This document shows positions 35,334-47,564 of a stretch of 64,000 nucleotides of DNA, one piece after another. The stretch spans positions 41,091,631 through 41,155,630 of the forward strand of contig CM055099.1 of NCBI GenBank assembly GCA_029204225.1, given 5' to 3'. The translations under genes and the position numbers were made by a program. The notes under the pieces were generated by a model. It saw only the letters and a program-made list of their open reading frames with translations. It searched no databases and was not told the origin of the DNA. The stretch's first letter is position 1. Every line of letters starts with the position of its first letter. This DNA is from Diphasiastrum complanatum (lineage: Eukaryota; Streptophyta; Lycopodiopsida; Lycopodiales; Lycopodiaceae).

Positions 35334-35733
35334 TCTGATGTGGGTTGATTTCATTGAGGTTTTGACTCACTGTCTGAGTCAGCGTCAAGATTTTGCAATT
35401 GACTCCTGGATCGGAATTGACTGGTTGTTCGATTTTTGAGTTGAAATTATCAGCAGCTTTTCCTTTGTGGTCGATGAACTAGTCTTTCACAAAAATGACA
35501 TTTCTACTGGTGAATGCCTTCTCGGTATCCAAGTTGTAGAGCTTGTATGCCTTGTGGTATGGGGAATAGCTGATGAAGATCATTTTTATGCTTTTGTCAT
35601 CTAGCTTTCTTCTTAGATCCTCAGGGATCTGAGCGAAAGCGATGCATCCAAACACTCGAATATGTTTGAGTGATGATTTTGATCATGTCCACACCTCATA
35701 AGGTGTCTTACCATTCAGGGTTTTGGTGATGGA

Positions 35734-36294
35734 TCAATCCTGTAAATAGGTAGATGTAGTAATAGCTTTTGCCCAGAATTTATTTGGAAGAGAGACATCG
35801 GCCATCATGCTCTTGGCACTTTCAATGAGTGTCCAGTTCTTCCACTCAGCTACACCATTGGACTGAGATGAGTAGCTGGTTGTGTATTGTTGAAGTATCT
35901 CGTTGGCCTTGCAGAACTCCTTGAATTCTATGGAGATGTACTCTCCCCCTCCATTTGTGCATAGGGCCTTGATCTTCCTCTGGGTCTGATTTTCTATAGA
36001 AGCCTTGAACTGCCTGAAGAATTTGAATGCTTTGGATTTGTTCTTCATATAGTAGGTTGCAGTCCTTCGAGAGAAGTCATTGATGAAGGTTAGGAAATAG
36101 AGAGCTCTCCCTGTGGAAGCAGTCTGCATTGGGCCACAAATGTCAATATGTAAAAGGTCAAGCAAGCCCTTGGATGTATAAACTGAGTCTGAACTGAAAG
36201 GACTCCTAGCATGCTTGCTGATAATATAGCTTTCGCATGGAGAAATTGGCTTGCTGACTGTCGGCAGATCTTGTACTAGACTCTGAACTGACAT
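35734..36294 (-). pseudogene. Copia integrase core
   Basis: 186 open codons: LLDLLHIDICGPMQTAS with the first catalytic Asp, YFLTFINDFSRRT, then CTNGGGEYIS where the second Asp has become Asn, and SNGVAEWKN retaining the Glu. The zinc-binding part upstream is degenerate. Continues beyond 35734 in other frames into the domain ending near 35400. Confidence 0.85.
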
Positions 36295-36435
36295 TTGTTG
36301 AACACTGTTGTAGTTAAGGTGGCCAAGTCTAAAATGTCACAACATATCAGTTGATTCAGAAGTGATTGTGTAAAGAGCTTGTAGAAGAATAGCAATGGCT
36401 AAGTTTGTAAAGATAGTTGCTTCTTCTTCCGTAGG

Positions 36436-36770
36436 CTAGCACCTTCCGAGATTTGTCAAGAATTGTGCAGCCATCCATATCGAATTCGACCTCTGACCTG
36501 AATTGGTAATTTTGTTAATTGAGAGCAGATTCTTGGTCAGATTTGGAATGTGGAGAACATTGGACAACAACTTGACTTCACGTCTTTTGAATTCAACTCT
36601 GACTGTTCCTTCACCTCCGATTGTATGTGATGAGTTGTCACCAAGTTGCATAACTCCAGAGTGGGTGAATGACTTATAGTCCTTGAACCAGTCGCGATGA
36701 TGAGTCATGTGTTGAGTTGCTCTGGAATCTAGATACCAGGAATCGATATCCTATTGTTCTCATTCTTTGT
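36436..36770 (-). pseudogene. Copia protease region
   Basis: The minus strand reads DSWYLDSRATQHMTHHRDWF, then an open stretch with GVMQLGDNSSHTIGGEGTV and VLHIPNLTKNLLSINKI. The active-site triad is DSR instead of DSG, so the protease would be inactive even without the surrounding stops. Confidence 0.8.
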
Positions 36771-36889
36771 TCATAAAAGATGCTTCACCCTCTTCTTTTT
36801 GTTGCTGATTTGAGTGACTGGTCGTAGCACTATGTGCTTGTTGTTGGAATTGCTTCTTCTTTTCGTTGTTGTACTTCAAAGTTTAGCAG

Positions 36890-37320
36890 TCCTTGACTTC
36901 GTGGCCAGTCCTCTTACAGTATCTGCAGAAAAGTTTCTGCGCTAGTTAGAATGATGAAGAGCTTGAATTCGATCCTGAACTACTATTTGATCCAAACTGC
37001 ATGTTCCTCTTTTTGACAGTAGAGCCTGACTTTGTAGATTTCTTGGATCTAAACTTCTGGTTTTTTGAATACAGAGCTTGAGGATCCGATCATGAGCCCG
37101 AGGAGGATGTTGATCTTCTGATCTCCTCTTGTAGGAGCACTGAAATTACTCTTGATAGAGTGAGGTGCTCCTGGGTAGAAATTGCCATTACCCAATTTTT
37201 GTAGGCTTCAGGTAGACTCGATAATAGAGTCATGAGTGTATCAGAATATTCTATGACTGAGCTAATTGCAGTCATCTGCTCCATAAGATTCTTGAAGGTG
37301 TTGAGGTGACTCGATATCCT
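36890..37320 (-). pseudogene. Copia gag C-terminal part with zinc knuckle
   Basis: CRYCKRTGHEVKDC at about 36895-36936 is a complete CCHC knuckle. Upstream, 37090-37284 is open and reads MLSSLPEAYKNWVMAIS-type gag sequence (in the window: LMTLLSSLPEAYKNWV). Further gag sequence up to about 37600 is broken. Confidence 0.75.
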
Positions 37321-37729
37321 TCTACATCACACATTCTGAGGGTGAAGAATTTCTTGTTCAGATGAAGCTTGGAAGTAGCGTCTCTAATGTCATAGAGAGT
37401 TGCTGGGATGTACCATGCATCCTTAGCTATATGAACAGTACGTATGTGGCTGATGTGAGTATCCTTGATGTTGAGGGGGCATCAACTATGTCCCACAGCT
37501 CTTTGGCTAGAAGTATAACCTTCATCTTGAGTTTTCAGAGATGGTAGTTATCTCCATCGAGTTTGTCAATGAGAGATGAACTAGATGATGGATCCATTCT
37601 AGTTGAATGAGATCATTGGTAGAAACAATGACTGTTGGAATACTGTTGGATGCGTGTTTGCTAGAAAGACGTCTTGATAGAAACAAGACTGATAATCCGC
37701 AGTAGAAATGCAGATTTCTAAAATGCCCA

Positions 37730-37740
37730 CTCTGATACCA
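37730..37740 (-). promoter_or_regulatory. Primer-binding site, initiator-Met tRNA
   Basis: The plus strand reads CTCTGATACCA; its reverse complement TGGTATCAGAG is the standard plant copia primer site, directly adjacent to the LTR end at 37741. Confidence 0.9.
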
Positions 37741-38542
37741 TGTCGTAAAATCGCGTGTGGGCATGAGCGACAGCGAAAGCTCGAGGATTGAGCGTGGTGT
37801 GTAGGAACAAAAATGCAACAGTTAACAAAGAACCAGCCAAAGTACATTTGGTTGCAACCAATTCACCATTTCCATGGAAGGATTTCTTTGATAAAAATCC
37901 AATACCACCTTCCTTGATGAACTTTTCCTTTGATTCCTTCCATGATTGAAGAAAAACCTTTTGTGCAAAAAGTACAAAAAGGACCAAGAGTGGATTCTAA
38001 TCTGATCCTCAAGAGGGATTGGTTGCTAGATTACTTGATATATCAATCTACTTGAGATTAAGATCAATCTAGATCAATTCTAGACACAAAATCCTAACAA
38101 GAACAATCATTAATTGAAGGTAGGTGTACTTTTTGGTTTCACACATGTGAAACACTGTCTGAGTACGGACTCCAACCTGAAAATCAAGTACACATTGATA
38201 GAACCTCAAAACAATCAAAACAAATGTAGACAAATGGAGAGAATCACTCAAAATTGCTTCCAAAACCAAGATTGGTGTCTCACATTGATTATGGCCAAAT
38301 AAGCCTCTATATATACACTTCTTGGAGCTCGAGGTACTGATCATGCATCAGATCTCACACGTGTGAGGATGCCTTGTCACCATTATGCAATTTGACACTT
38401 GGATCAAAACTTTTCATTTTGGGCATTTTTGGTCTATTTTCCTACTATATGGAGATCTTCATGAAAATATTTTAGAAGCAAAAACTCAAAGAGTATCTGG
38501 GATACTCGAAGTTGAGTTAGAAACTCTGGGATATTTCTAACA
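37741..38542 (-). repeat. 5' LTR of the split copia element (outer edge uncertain)
   Basis: The inner edge is fixed by the primer site (plus strand TGTCGTAAAATCG). The outer edge is proposed at 38542 because the minus strand there begins TGTTAGAAATATCCC, a common copia LTR start. A TATATATA box (38309-38318) lies about 230 bp inside. With the partner LTR missing, the edge cannot be confirmed. Confidence 0.55.
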
Positions 38543-39508
38543 CCAAATGCCAGAAAACAACATTCATTCATCATAATAGACTTGTCTGTCTCCTATGATA
38601 ACTGGAGATCCAATCAAAAGAAAAAACTGTACTCAAGCATCTTTGAGTTTTTGCCATTAAAAGAGTATCTGGGATACTCGAAGTTGAGTTTTAATCATTC
38701 TATATCTTAATGATTTTCCTAGAGATTCTAGTTGAATGAATTATCATATCTTAGTGGATTCTAAGGATAGTTGTACTTTGAAGCTTTTTATAAATTGTTT
38801 GCCAGAGTTTGTGGACAATTTTAGACTATAATTATTATTATTATTTTTTTAATTTTTAATCTTCTAAGTTAGGGAATATTTCACTCAATGGTTCATGTAA
38901 GTGTTTTACATGAAGGTGATCTTACTAACTTGTGTTGAGTGTAAACTAGTTGAGAAATTTATTGCTTAGTGTACTTTTTCAAACTTGAGTCGTACTCCAG
39001 AACAGAGATTTACAATTGGAAATAAGTTTATCTCTGAGTACTTGTTTGATATGGAAGTCAGACTAAGAATAATGATTTCCTTGGTTAATATTTGATTAAG
39101 GACCTGGAATAGTCCTAATATGGTAGATCGGCCCTCAGTGTTCGAGATTATTGGTCACGTCGAGATTTAATTCCATGTTGAGGCTTGTTTGTGACTAATA
39201 ACCCAGACACTCTAATCGACACATATGGAGTATTGCATGTCTGTGTGACGGATATAGGCAGAAGGACTGCATGAAGAGGTGTGATCTATTTATAGTTGAC
39301 TTGCATGGAGGCTGCATGGTATCATGCACGCGACTCTACTCTCTATATAATGAGGTAGGGATTATCCCGTCGACATATTGGGTTTAGGTTACCAGTTTCT
39401 CTCTTCTCCTCTTGTTTCACATGGCATGGCTTGGGGGCTAGATGATCTAGGATTGGTTGGGCGGTTTGGGTCCATAGTCTCTCTTTATTGTGTTCTCCTA
39501 TCCTCAAC
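38543..39508. other. Non-coding sequence between transposon remnants
   Basis: No reading frame of note. It contains the second copy of a 29 bp direct repeat (38661-38689; first copy 38491-38519) and AT-rich DNA. A TATATAA word near 39345 could belong to an LTR of the next gypsy remnant, which I cannot delimit. Confidence 0.4.
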
Positions 39509-42500
39509 TTAGGGGCAATCCTTTAGGGTCATTATATTGATGGCCTCAATGATGAAATGGCTTCCACGATCGCTGACTATCTCTACCAGGCATCCGAGGT
39601 GCACAATGATATTTTCATACATGAACTTGGCAGTTGCTCGAGCGTCAAATGTTTGCACTGCCTTGACTTCGACCCACTTGGTGAGGTAATCTGTAGCCAC
39701 GATAATATATTGGGCTTGTGAACTTCTTGCAGTAGGGTGGATAGGACCAATATAGTTCAATTCCCACCTCTCGAATGGTGCTTGAGCTAGAACTGGGTGT
39801 AAAAGATCATAGTTCAACCTTGTTGGTCTCCTAGCTCTCTGGAACACATCGCACTTCTTCAAGTATTCATCTGTATCTTTATGTATTGTTGGCCACCGAC
39901 ATCTTGATTTCAAGATCTTGCGAACTGTAATGTCGGATGCAAAATGACCACCACCCATGCCTTCATGCAAAATTGAAATAATCTGGGTGGCCTCGTGTGG
40001 AAGAATACATCTTCGAAGAATATTATCTGCTCATCTTTGATATAATTGGCTAGCAATCAGCTGATAAGGTCTAGCCTTGAGAATCAACTTTCATTGTTCC
40101 GCCTTGGATAAGGATTTGTTTGGTTGGCCCTGTATAAAATACTCAACAATGTCCATGGCCCATTTAGGTATAGTGCCAATGTAGAATAAGACAATGTCCG
40201 GTAGCTCATCATCAGGTAGGGCTACAGTCTCCTTCCTCTTGATTCACGACACATGATCTGCCATATAATGCTGCTTTCCCTTGCGAATCACTATTCGAAA
40301 ATCAAGCTCCAACAATAGAAATAACCAATGAGTGATTCTCTCCGTGTTGCAAGTTTTATTAACAAGATAAAACAAAGGTTGATGTTCCGTATAAAAAGCG
40401 AAATGTGTGGCCATCAAATAATGCCAAAATTTCTTAACCGCATAAATCATAGCCAGTGCCTGCCGCTCTGTGGTTGAATAGTTTATCTCTAAATCACTGA
40501 GCTATCGGCTAGCAAATCGGATTGGAAAATCCTTTTTGTGTTCTCCTGGCTGGGCTAAGACTGCTCCTATTGCATACTTTGATGCGTTTGTATGCACATG
40601 AAACTCTATGGACCAATTGGGTGGACGTAAGTTGGTGCTGAGACCAATGCATTGGAAAGCCTGTAGGGCCTCCTCCATCCAATGTGGTTCCGTTGTGAGC
40701 TTGTAGATTGGTCATGCTAACTCCACAAAGTCTAAAATGAAGATCCGATAGTAGTTAGAGTGACCCATAAAAACATAGACACCGCGGCTTGTTCTTGGTG
40801 GTGGCAGGTCAACAAGGATCCTTATCTTTGACCGGTCTGTGTCGATCCCGTGTCTTGATACTATATGGCCAAGAATGAGGCCATGTGTCACCCAAAACTG
40901 ACACTTCTTTGGGTTCAAAGATATCTGACACTTCTTTGAATACCGCCTGCATAATCATTGGAAGGTACTTGGGGCATTACAAAGTCCATATGACATCACT
41001 TTTAGGCATAGGTTTCTCATTCAGTGGTGAATGTTGTCTTGTGTTGATCTTGCGGCGCTATATTCACCTAATTGTAGCCGCTGAAACCATCCAGAAAACT
41101 ATAGGCTTCTGCTCCTGTTACTATGTCTAGAACACTTTTTGTGAATGGTAAGGGATTATGATCCTTCTTGGTAACTACATTTAACACTTTCAGGTTCACA
41201 TAGATTCGCATTTTGCCATCTTGGGTACCATGATTATCGGTGATACCCATTCTGTGTGCTCAATTTCATAAATGAAATCGGCATCTAGTAACTTTTGCAA
41301 CTCCTGTTTGATCAATTTTATGTAATTAGGACATCAGCTCACCTTGGGGATTGCTCCATCCACCAAGGGTATGGAATGCTAGAATACTATTGGTGGTATA
41401 CCCTTCAGATTCTTGTAATTTTGTGCAAAGCAATCTTTGTATGTCACCAATAATGCACGTAGCCTTGTGAATTTAGTGGGTATCAACTGTTCTCCCACAT
41501 GCACAATTTTCTCTTCTTCACTTGGCTCAGCTAGATTAATGGGTTGGGTCCGTGCAGGTCCTTTGAAGACTTGTTCCACTGGTTCTTGATTTCGGTTAGG
41601 TTCTCTTTGTGCTTGCGACATCATGATTACCACATCGTCCATGGCATAGTTCTTGAAGGTTTCTGGCATCTCATGAACTAGCATTCGACAAGATTCCTCC
41701 TTCAACATCTTGATCTTAGCATGACTTGTAACCTTTGGATTATTAGTCATCTGTGAGGATGATGATGCTGCATCCGGATCCATTCAAATTGACTTCAAGG
41801 AGTCCAACACTTTCGTTTTTCTTTTTCTTTCCATGTAGTTGGGTTCATTCTTGTTGTCTTTCTTAGGAACTGGTGTAATATTTGCTTCATGATTACGAAT
41901 ATCAATATTGATCGTGGCTATGGCCTCTTCCAGTACATCACTCCATTGGATCACCTGATTGTAGTGTTGTTTCAACTGATTCTTCTTGTTGACAGGTGTC
42001 TTGGGTGGATCTATCTTGGAGACTTTTGCCATGGCCAATCTATGAAGTGGCTGAGGTCGTACTTGCCTTATTCCATAACGATCTGGGTCCATATGTTGTA
42101 GGACTTGCTCATCATTTAGCTCGATCTCCTTGTTGTAGGTAAAAGCATGTTGCCACAGGACTAAATCATCACCCACGAGATTCTCAATAGCTTCCATTGA
42201 TAGCCATGCTACATTGATAATATTCACCCCGAAGGTGATTGGTGTGTCTAAGGTATAGCACTTGGGTGAAGATGTATTGGGTTTTGGATCTGAATCCGGT
42301 TGACAAGCATGCCCAGCCATACAGTCCACGGTTGCCAATGCATCTGTCCATCTCCGTCTCAGAGTCATAATGACCTCCCGTGGCTTGCCTTGGGCGATCA
42401 ATTGTGTGCTCAGTGGTGGACGACCCATCATCAGTTTTTGGTGTAACTAGTTTTATTGCGCATGTGGTTGGATCAACCTTTACAGCCTGCTCTCTGTTTT

Positions 42501-42916
42501 CAAAAGTGAGTTTTCCAATTCCCCAATTGGGAACCACTTGCGCGATCCTCAACCAAGGCCTTTCTAGTAAAACACGGTACATAAGGGGATTTTGGTATGT
42601 TTGTCATCACAAAAGTGATTACAAACTGCATTCCCGCTATTTTCACTGGGATGTTGTCAGCTACACCTTTTGGTTTTATACAGGATTGATTTGCTAACTT
42701 GATGACAAATTTTGCTGGTTTCAATCCTTGCAGACCCCATTTTTGATACAAGGTAGTGTAGATCAAATTTACACCCGATCCTCCATCTACCACTGCTGCT
42801 TCATCCTCGAACCTCTTATGTTTGATAGGCAGGGTAATGTTGTGTTCTTCACTTTCCCATGTTGTCCCGATATGGAGGACGTTGCTCGGCTTTAAGTAAC
42901 ACTTGTATAAGCACAA
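39509..42916 (-). mobile_element. Decayed Ty3/gypsy pol (protease to integrase)
   Basis: Minus-strand pol in pieces. Protease 42500-42916 (VVDGGSGVNLIYTTLYQKWG, active-site variant DGGS). Linker 41379-42431. RT 41068-41250 (MRIYVNLKVLNVVTKKDHNPL, AYSFLDGFSGYN). RT connection 40712-40918 (MNPKKCQFWVTHGLILGHIVS). RNase H 40244-40450 (FAFYTEHQPLFYLVNKT, Asp changed to Glu). Integrase 39509-39970 (HEGMGGGHF, CDVFQ, WELNYIGP, VSDRGSHF). The palm block with YxDD is missing between 40930 and 41060. Integrase is cut after its second Asp. Stops and shifts throughout; dead. The gag for this pol may be the piece at 47565-48160, separated by a later insertion. Confidence 0.85.
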
Positions 42917-42949
42917 GCTTTAATAGACTGATCTATTCTTGCTTAACTT

Positions 42950-43459
42950 GTGTTCCCAGTTGTGGATAGAATACTTGGTGGTAGGTGCTCGAGCCCCACT
43001 AAGCTTTCCTCAACTGGCTTTATGTTATGGTGAATGTGCTTATGCAATTATTATCTCTCAGCATGTTTATCATTCCCTTGTGGAGTTAAGTATAATTGTT
43101 TAGATTTTAGGTAAGAAATCACTAGTTGGGGGGCAGCCATAGTGGTCATTAGGGTTAGATTAATTTAGGATACTCTCTAGTTGGGAGAAGCCTTAGAGAG
43201 CTAACCTAGGACATTCCTTCGTTGGGAGACTGCCTTAAGAAATTAGTTTAGGTCATTTTCTCTCTCTAGAAGGGTGAGCCTTAGAGGTTTTGTTATGCAA
43301 GAGAACATAAAATGGAGTGGATCAAACCCCACCACCACTATACTTCAATGTCTTTTAGGAACCCTCTCTCCTCTAGTTGGGTAGCCATAGAGGAAGAGAT
43401 ATCCTAACCCTACTAGTTGGGGGAAGCCATAGTAGGAGTTGGAACCCTAAAAGACAACA
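42950..43459 (+). repeat. Probable 5' LTR fragment of a plus-strand gypsy element
   Basis: It ends ...GACAACA directly before an Asp-type primer site. It contains at least four related copies of CTAGTTGGG followed by AGCCATAG-like words (43124, 43167, 43365, 43412), a fifth weaker one at 43212. The left edge is unknown because no partner LTR was found. Confidence 0.45.
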
Positions 43460-43475
43460 TTGGCACCGTTGCCGC
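43460..43475 (+). promoter_or_regulatory. Primer-binding site, tRNA-Asp type
   Basis: TTGGCACCGTTGCCGC matches the intact Asp primer site at 25084 except for a C/G-rich end change and one G to A step. It indicates the start of a plus-strand gypsy element inside the minus-strand remnant. Confidence 0.6.
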
Positions 43476-44645
43476 TCTATTCTCCCTCTCTTTGCATTTT
43501 TGTCGCTATCTTTTTCCTACAAGTGTTCTAACCTTATTTTTTGCAGATTTTGGACTCCATCTCATTCCCATCATTCTCACACACAGCCATTATTTTGGTA
43601 ACGATGGAGGAACCAAGCCCCTTGGTTCAAAATTAGAGTTTTATAGTCATTTTCCTCATTTTTGAACCTGCACAACAGAACTCACCCATCACTATAGAGC
43701 CCAAACAGAGCCTCAAGAATTCGAATATCAACTCTGCGAGTTTCTATACGGCCAAAAAGTGGACCAATTAGCTGTTTTGGCCTGTTTTTTGACAATGAAT
43801 CTATACCAAACTAGCTTAGACAAATTCGCCCATCACCAAGAGTGCAGATCCCACAGTGCCAAATCCATCAGACCACTGTGCGAATTCTCTGGAGCCTACT
43901 CTTGTAAAAAAACAACGACTCAAACATAAATTTTTCCAAAAACTCTTCAAGACAAAATTCATAGTACCATTGAAACCAACACATTATGGGCGAGTTTCTA
44001 GGCCCTTGTGCGAATTTGTTTCATGGAAAAAAATTTGTTTTTTGAGCAATCAACCCATTTTTTAGCCATTTTTGGTCAAAATCAAACTCGCACAGCTATC
44101 TGAGTGACAACAAAATTCATCGGCTATACTGTAGCCTCCTCAATACTTGACAAATCCATCTGTGAGTCACGCGAATTTTCATCATGCCGCAAAATTGAGT
44201 TTTTTTTGTACTCTTAGGATTTTTTGGACCTAAAACAAACTTGCACAGGCCTAAAACTTGCACATCAAACTTCGTCCCTGACATTATTGAAATCTACATC
44301 CTTTGAGGTTTCTTTTGATATATTGGGCGAATTCTACAAAGCACAGACATGAGAGTTATGGCCAAAAGCTTGAATCGAACCTGAAGTTGGACAACATTTT
44401 GGTTCAGAACTCGCACATCTAGTTATTGGCCTCAAACAAACTCACACATGCAAAATTTGAACTCGTCTTGTGTTTCTGCCTAAAAAAAAAAAGAAAAGAA
44501 AAAAAAGGAGAAAAAAAGTGAAAAAATTTCTGCTATATGGGACAGAGGGTCCATCAGACTCGCTAAGCTCTATACTATCCTTTGTAATCTTGTAAAAATA
44601 AAAAAAATAGTATGCGGAACTGAGACCAAAATTTTGAGTTATGAC
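43476..44645 (+). other. Non-coding leader-like sequence
   Basis: No coding frame. Repeated phrases around GCGAATT/GCACA words occur at 43730, 43860, 44010, 44090 and 44410, suggesting diverged internal repetition. A-runs at 44480-44520. It fits a gypsy 5' leader. Confidence 0.4.
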
Positions 44646-44780
44646 CTTATTTCCAGTGGTGCTGAAGGGCATTGCCAACAAGTGGTATCTAAACCTTGAA
44701 CCTAATTAATGTAATTCTTGGCCGATGTTCAAAGGTACCCTTGTCAAACGATTCAAATTAACCAAGCTAACTCATAATCC
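44646..44780 (+). pseudogene. Gypsy gag remnant
   Basis: The plus strand reads VLKGIANKWYLNLEP, a stop, then SWPMFKGTLVKRFKLT, the central part of the plant gypsy gag domain. Only about 45 codons are recognisable. Orientation agrees with the primer site at 43460. Confidence 0.6.
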
Positions 44781-46160
44781 CTTCATCTGGCTCACACGTA
44801 TTAAAATGCATGGGGATGAGTTAGGCTTAAGAAACCAACATGCTTGCTTGTCAAAGTGATCATTCGCATGTCATTGATACTGGTATTATTAGAACTGCCT
44901 TGACTCCTCTAGTATTACTAATTACCTCGTGACCTCTCGGTACATAGTCACTTCTCATCAGAATAGAGTCACATCCTATTTAGCGACCATGTAAGGTCCA
45001 TTTTAGATCCATACCTTCAATATGACTCTATGTCCAAGCTAGTGATATCATACCCTGGAGCCAATCTTGCGTTACCGACTAATGAATCAATAAGCTTGTA
45101 TGTAGCTGGTAGTATATGTTCATGATCTGATTGATCCTAAGGGAGGATTCATACCCTATTGATGCGCTATATGAGTGCTTCCTTCACATTTATGTTCCAT
45201 CCTCATGTAGGCTCCATGGCTCTTTAGCATACATTATTTTACAAAAATGCTCCATTATTCCAGGCCATGTCCGTACTCCACAAGGACACCGATGACGATA
45301 AACCCCAACAATGCATAGCAGTCATTGGCGTGGGACTGCCAGTTCAATAAAAGGGAGGGATAATATCGTGACCTCATGGGCTGGAAATTATTCTATGAGA
45401 TATTGTCATCCTCATCCACAGCTTCTAGCCCAGGCCAGTCACATTTCTATAGAGTTGTAGAGAGTCACCATATTACTATCTGTCAAAATGCATAGATGAC
45501 TTTGACCTTTACCATGAAGAATAACATGTGTTGCTCTTGAAGCTTATCTTTTGACACATCAGAATAAGTGAAATGATCCCTACCACTGGACATGGCAGTA
45601 TAGCATCACCAAGGACTATCTGACTTAGGGCTCCAACTGCATTGTTGCTAAGCTATAATCAAGTCTTTTCTCTATAGCAACATTGTCAGGCATATCCCCC
45701 GATAGTGCTAGAATGGCAACCTCTCAAGCTTTTGCCCCTCATAGGGTTTCTGGGTACATATTCTCTGATGTCATGAACGATTAGTTTTGAATTTAGATGA
45801 CAAACTACCTATTGTCGTGGCTTGAGATTGATGTTGTTGTTTGTCACATGCTATATGAATGACACTTGCGTTCTTGTTTGATGTTCTTGCATTCATGTTG
45901 CTATGGCCTTATTCCAATTCACACTACTTTTGCAAAGAAAATGCGTAGAAATATTATAAATCCTCTTTCCGTATATGGCTACACCTTTTTTCCTTCTCGT
46001 ACCATCCACTATGTTGTTTGTTGCTTGCCTGTTTGTTTGTTCAATGTCGTTTGATTTTAGTGTGTTTCTTTATGTAGCATTATTATGGGTAGGATCTCTT
46101 AATGTTTATGCTCAAATCTTTACATTGAAGAATCAGCAAAAGTTGTTTGCCACCACTGTT
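44781..46160. other. No assignable feature
   Basis: All frames are broken by frequent stops. Probably decayed transposon sequence; nothing specific can be supported. Confidence 0.4.
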
Positions 46161-47140
46161 ACTTCTTAAGCATATGACTTTACCATCCATTCCATTGGAC
46201 CAGAAGCAGTCTCGTGACGTCAACATCAACAAAGTCTTCCACCAGTGAAGCTGAAAAACAGACTACAACCATCCACTAGAGTGGGATCCGACTTTTCAAC
46301 AAAGAAGGATTTCTCCACACCATCGGCAGCCATAGTGCCAGGGAAAGGGAAGAAGGAGTTGGGCCCACTATATTCTAGCCAAATCCCTTTATAGAAGATC
46401 CTGCCACTACATCACCAAAAGCTGTCACAATGCCAAAAGATGAAAAGATAGCAACTCCAAAGCCTCAAAGGAAGATGTCAACTCCAAAAGCCGAAAACAA
46501 GTGAAGCCACAAGGTGTACAGGGAATAGAAGTATTGCTATCCGACTTTGAGCTAAAGGACAAGCCAAGAAAAGGAGACTAGGGTGCGAAGAACAAAAGCT
46601 TCGAAGCATACATAAAGAATCCATGTTGGTTGTCCAAAACTCAAATAACAGTGGAAGACCCCTCTCCCAAGGAGCAATCAGAAGAGTTTTAGACAAGTAT
46701 AGAGCCTTGGAGAGAGGACGACTGGAAGAGATAGACCCATCACAGTATAGAACGAGAAAGCAGCTAGTCCAAGTGCTAAGCCCACAAGCAACATGGAGAG
46801 AGCTCTGCTTAACTATGTTTAATGGCCGACAAGACATGTTGCAAGAATATATGCAGGTCCACTCATAGGAATCAGCCAATCCAACAGTCAAAGCTTGTGT
46901 GCACAACTTATCTATTGGAGCTCGATGGCCACTAGAATAAAGAGATGCCCTCATTGGAGGTGAATGTGAACCATCCATTGCAATTGGAAGAAGACCATCT
47001 ACCAATGGCAAGGCTATACTATAGAGGGACAATCACATCGACAAAATATGCCTTGTTGATTGAGTCCTGGGAACTGAACAAGATCATTCAGGACATGAGA
47101 ATGCACTTGGACCCATGCCTTATGGTTGTAAACTAAGATG
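46161..47140 (+). pseudogene. Broken plus-strand coding sequence, probably transposon-derived
   Basis: Several frames joined by shifts look coding: a Lys/Pro-rich stretch near 46430-46500 (KPQRKMSTPKAENK), then 46623-46868 (VLDKYRALERGRLEEIDPSQ, YRTRKQLVQVLSPQATWREL), then 46945-47136 (ARLYYRGTITSTKYALLIES). No catalytic motif is visible. Position in a nest of gypsy remnants suggests a gypsy protein, but I do not recognise it. Confidence 0.4.
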
Positions 47141-47564
47141 GCTAGCATTCGAATCAATTGGGAGCCAACTAGCGAGAAAAAGTATGGATCTCAGAGATAT
47201 GAAATAAAAGGAGCACCAAAAGTGACATTGAAGATGGTGGGTCTATAATTATTGTTCAAGGACAGTAGTAGGTAAGCAGTTGAGCTTACAAAAGCAATTC
47301 CAGATCAATGCTTTTCCAGCTGAATAATCACCACTCCACCACCCAACAATAAGCATGGGTACATCAGTTCGGAGGCATCCTCAACCAATCAAGTAGTTAT
47401 GGGCTTCCTCCTTACTAAGCTCTCATTTGTTCCATCAGCAGATCTGTTGAGATATGGGATGCATTGGATGATAATGCTCTTGAGGGACTTGGATTATGGG
47501 TAGTCGGATATGATTCATTATCGGAACCCTCATCTTCTTCTTTGATGGCATCTTCCATGGCTTC
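47141..47564. other. No assignable feature
   Basis: Short frames only, frequent stops on both strands. Confidence 0.35.

Larger units (their letters stand above)
35334..38542 (-). mobile_element. Ty1/copia remnant, 5' LTR to integrase (right half of split element)
   Basis: Continues the copia element whose RT start lies at 23480-23850. In sense direction from the right: 5' LTR (about 38542 to 37741), initiator-Met primer site, gag, zinc knuckle, protease, integrase, and the integrase C-terminal region (MIFISYSPYHKAYKLYNLDT near 35560). Several stops and frameshifts make it non-functional. The remaining RT, RNase H and 3' LTR are absent from the window's left side. Confidence 0.85.

Noticed and set aside
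46478-47032. 184-codon minus-strand frame as a gene
   Set aside because: The composition is that of an antisense shadow; the plus strand shows more protein-like sequence in the same place.
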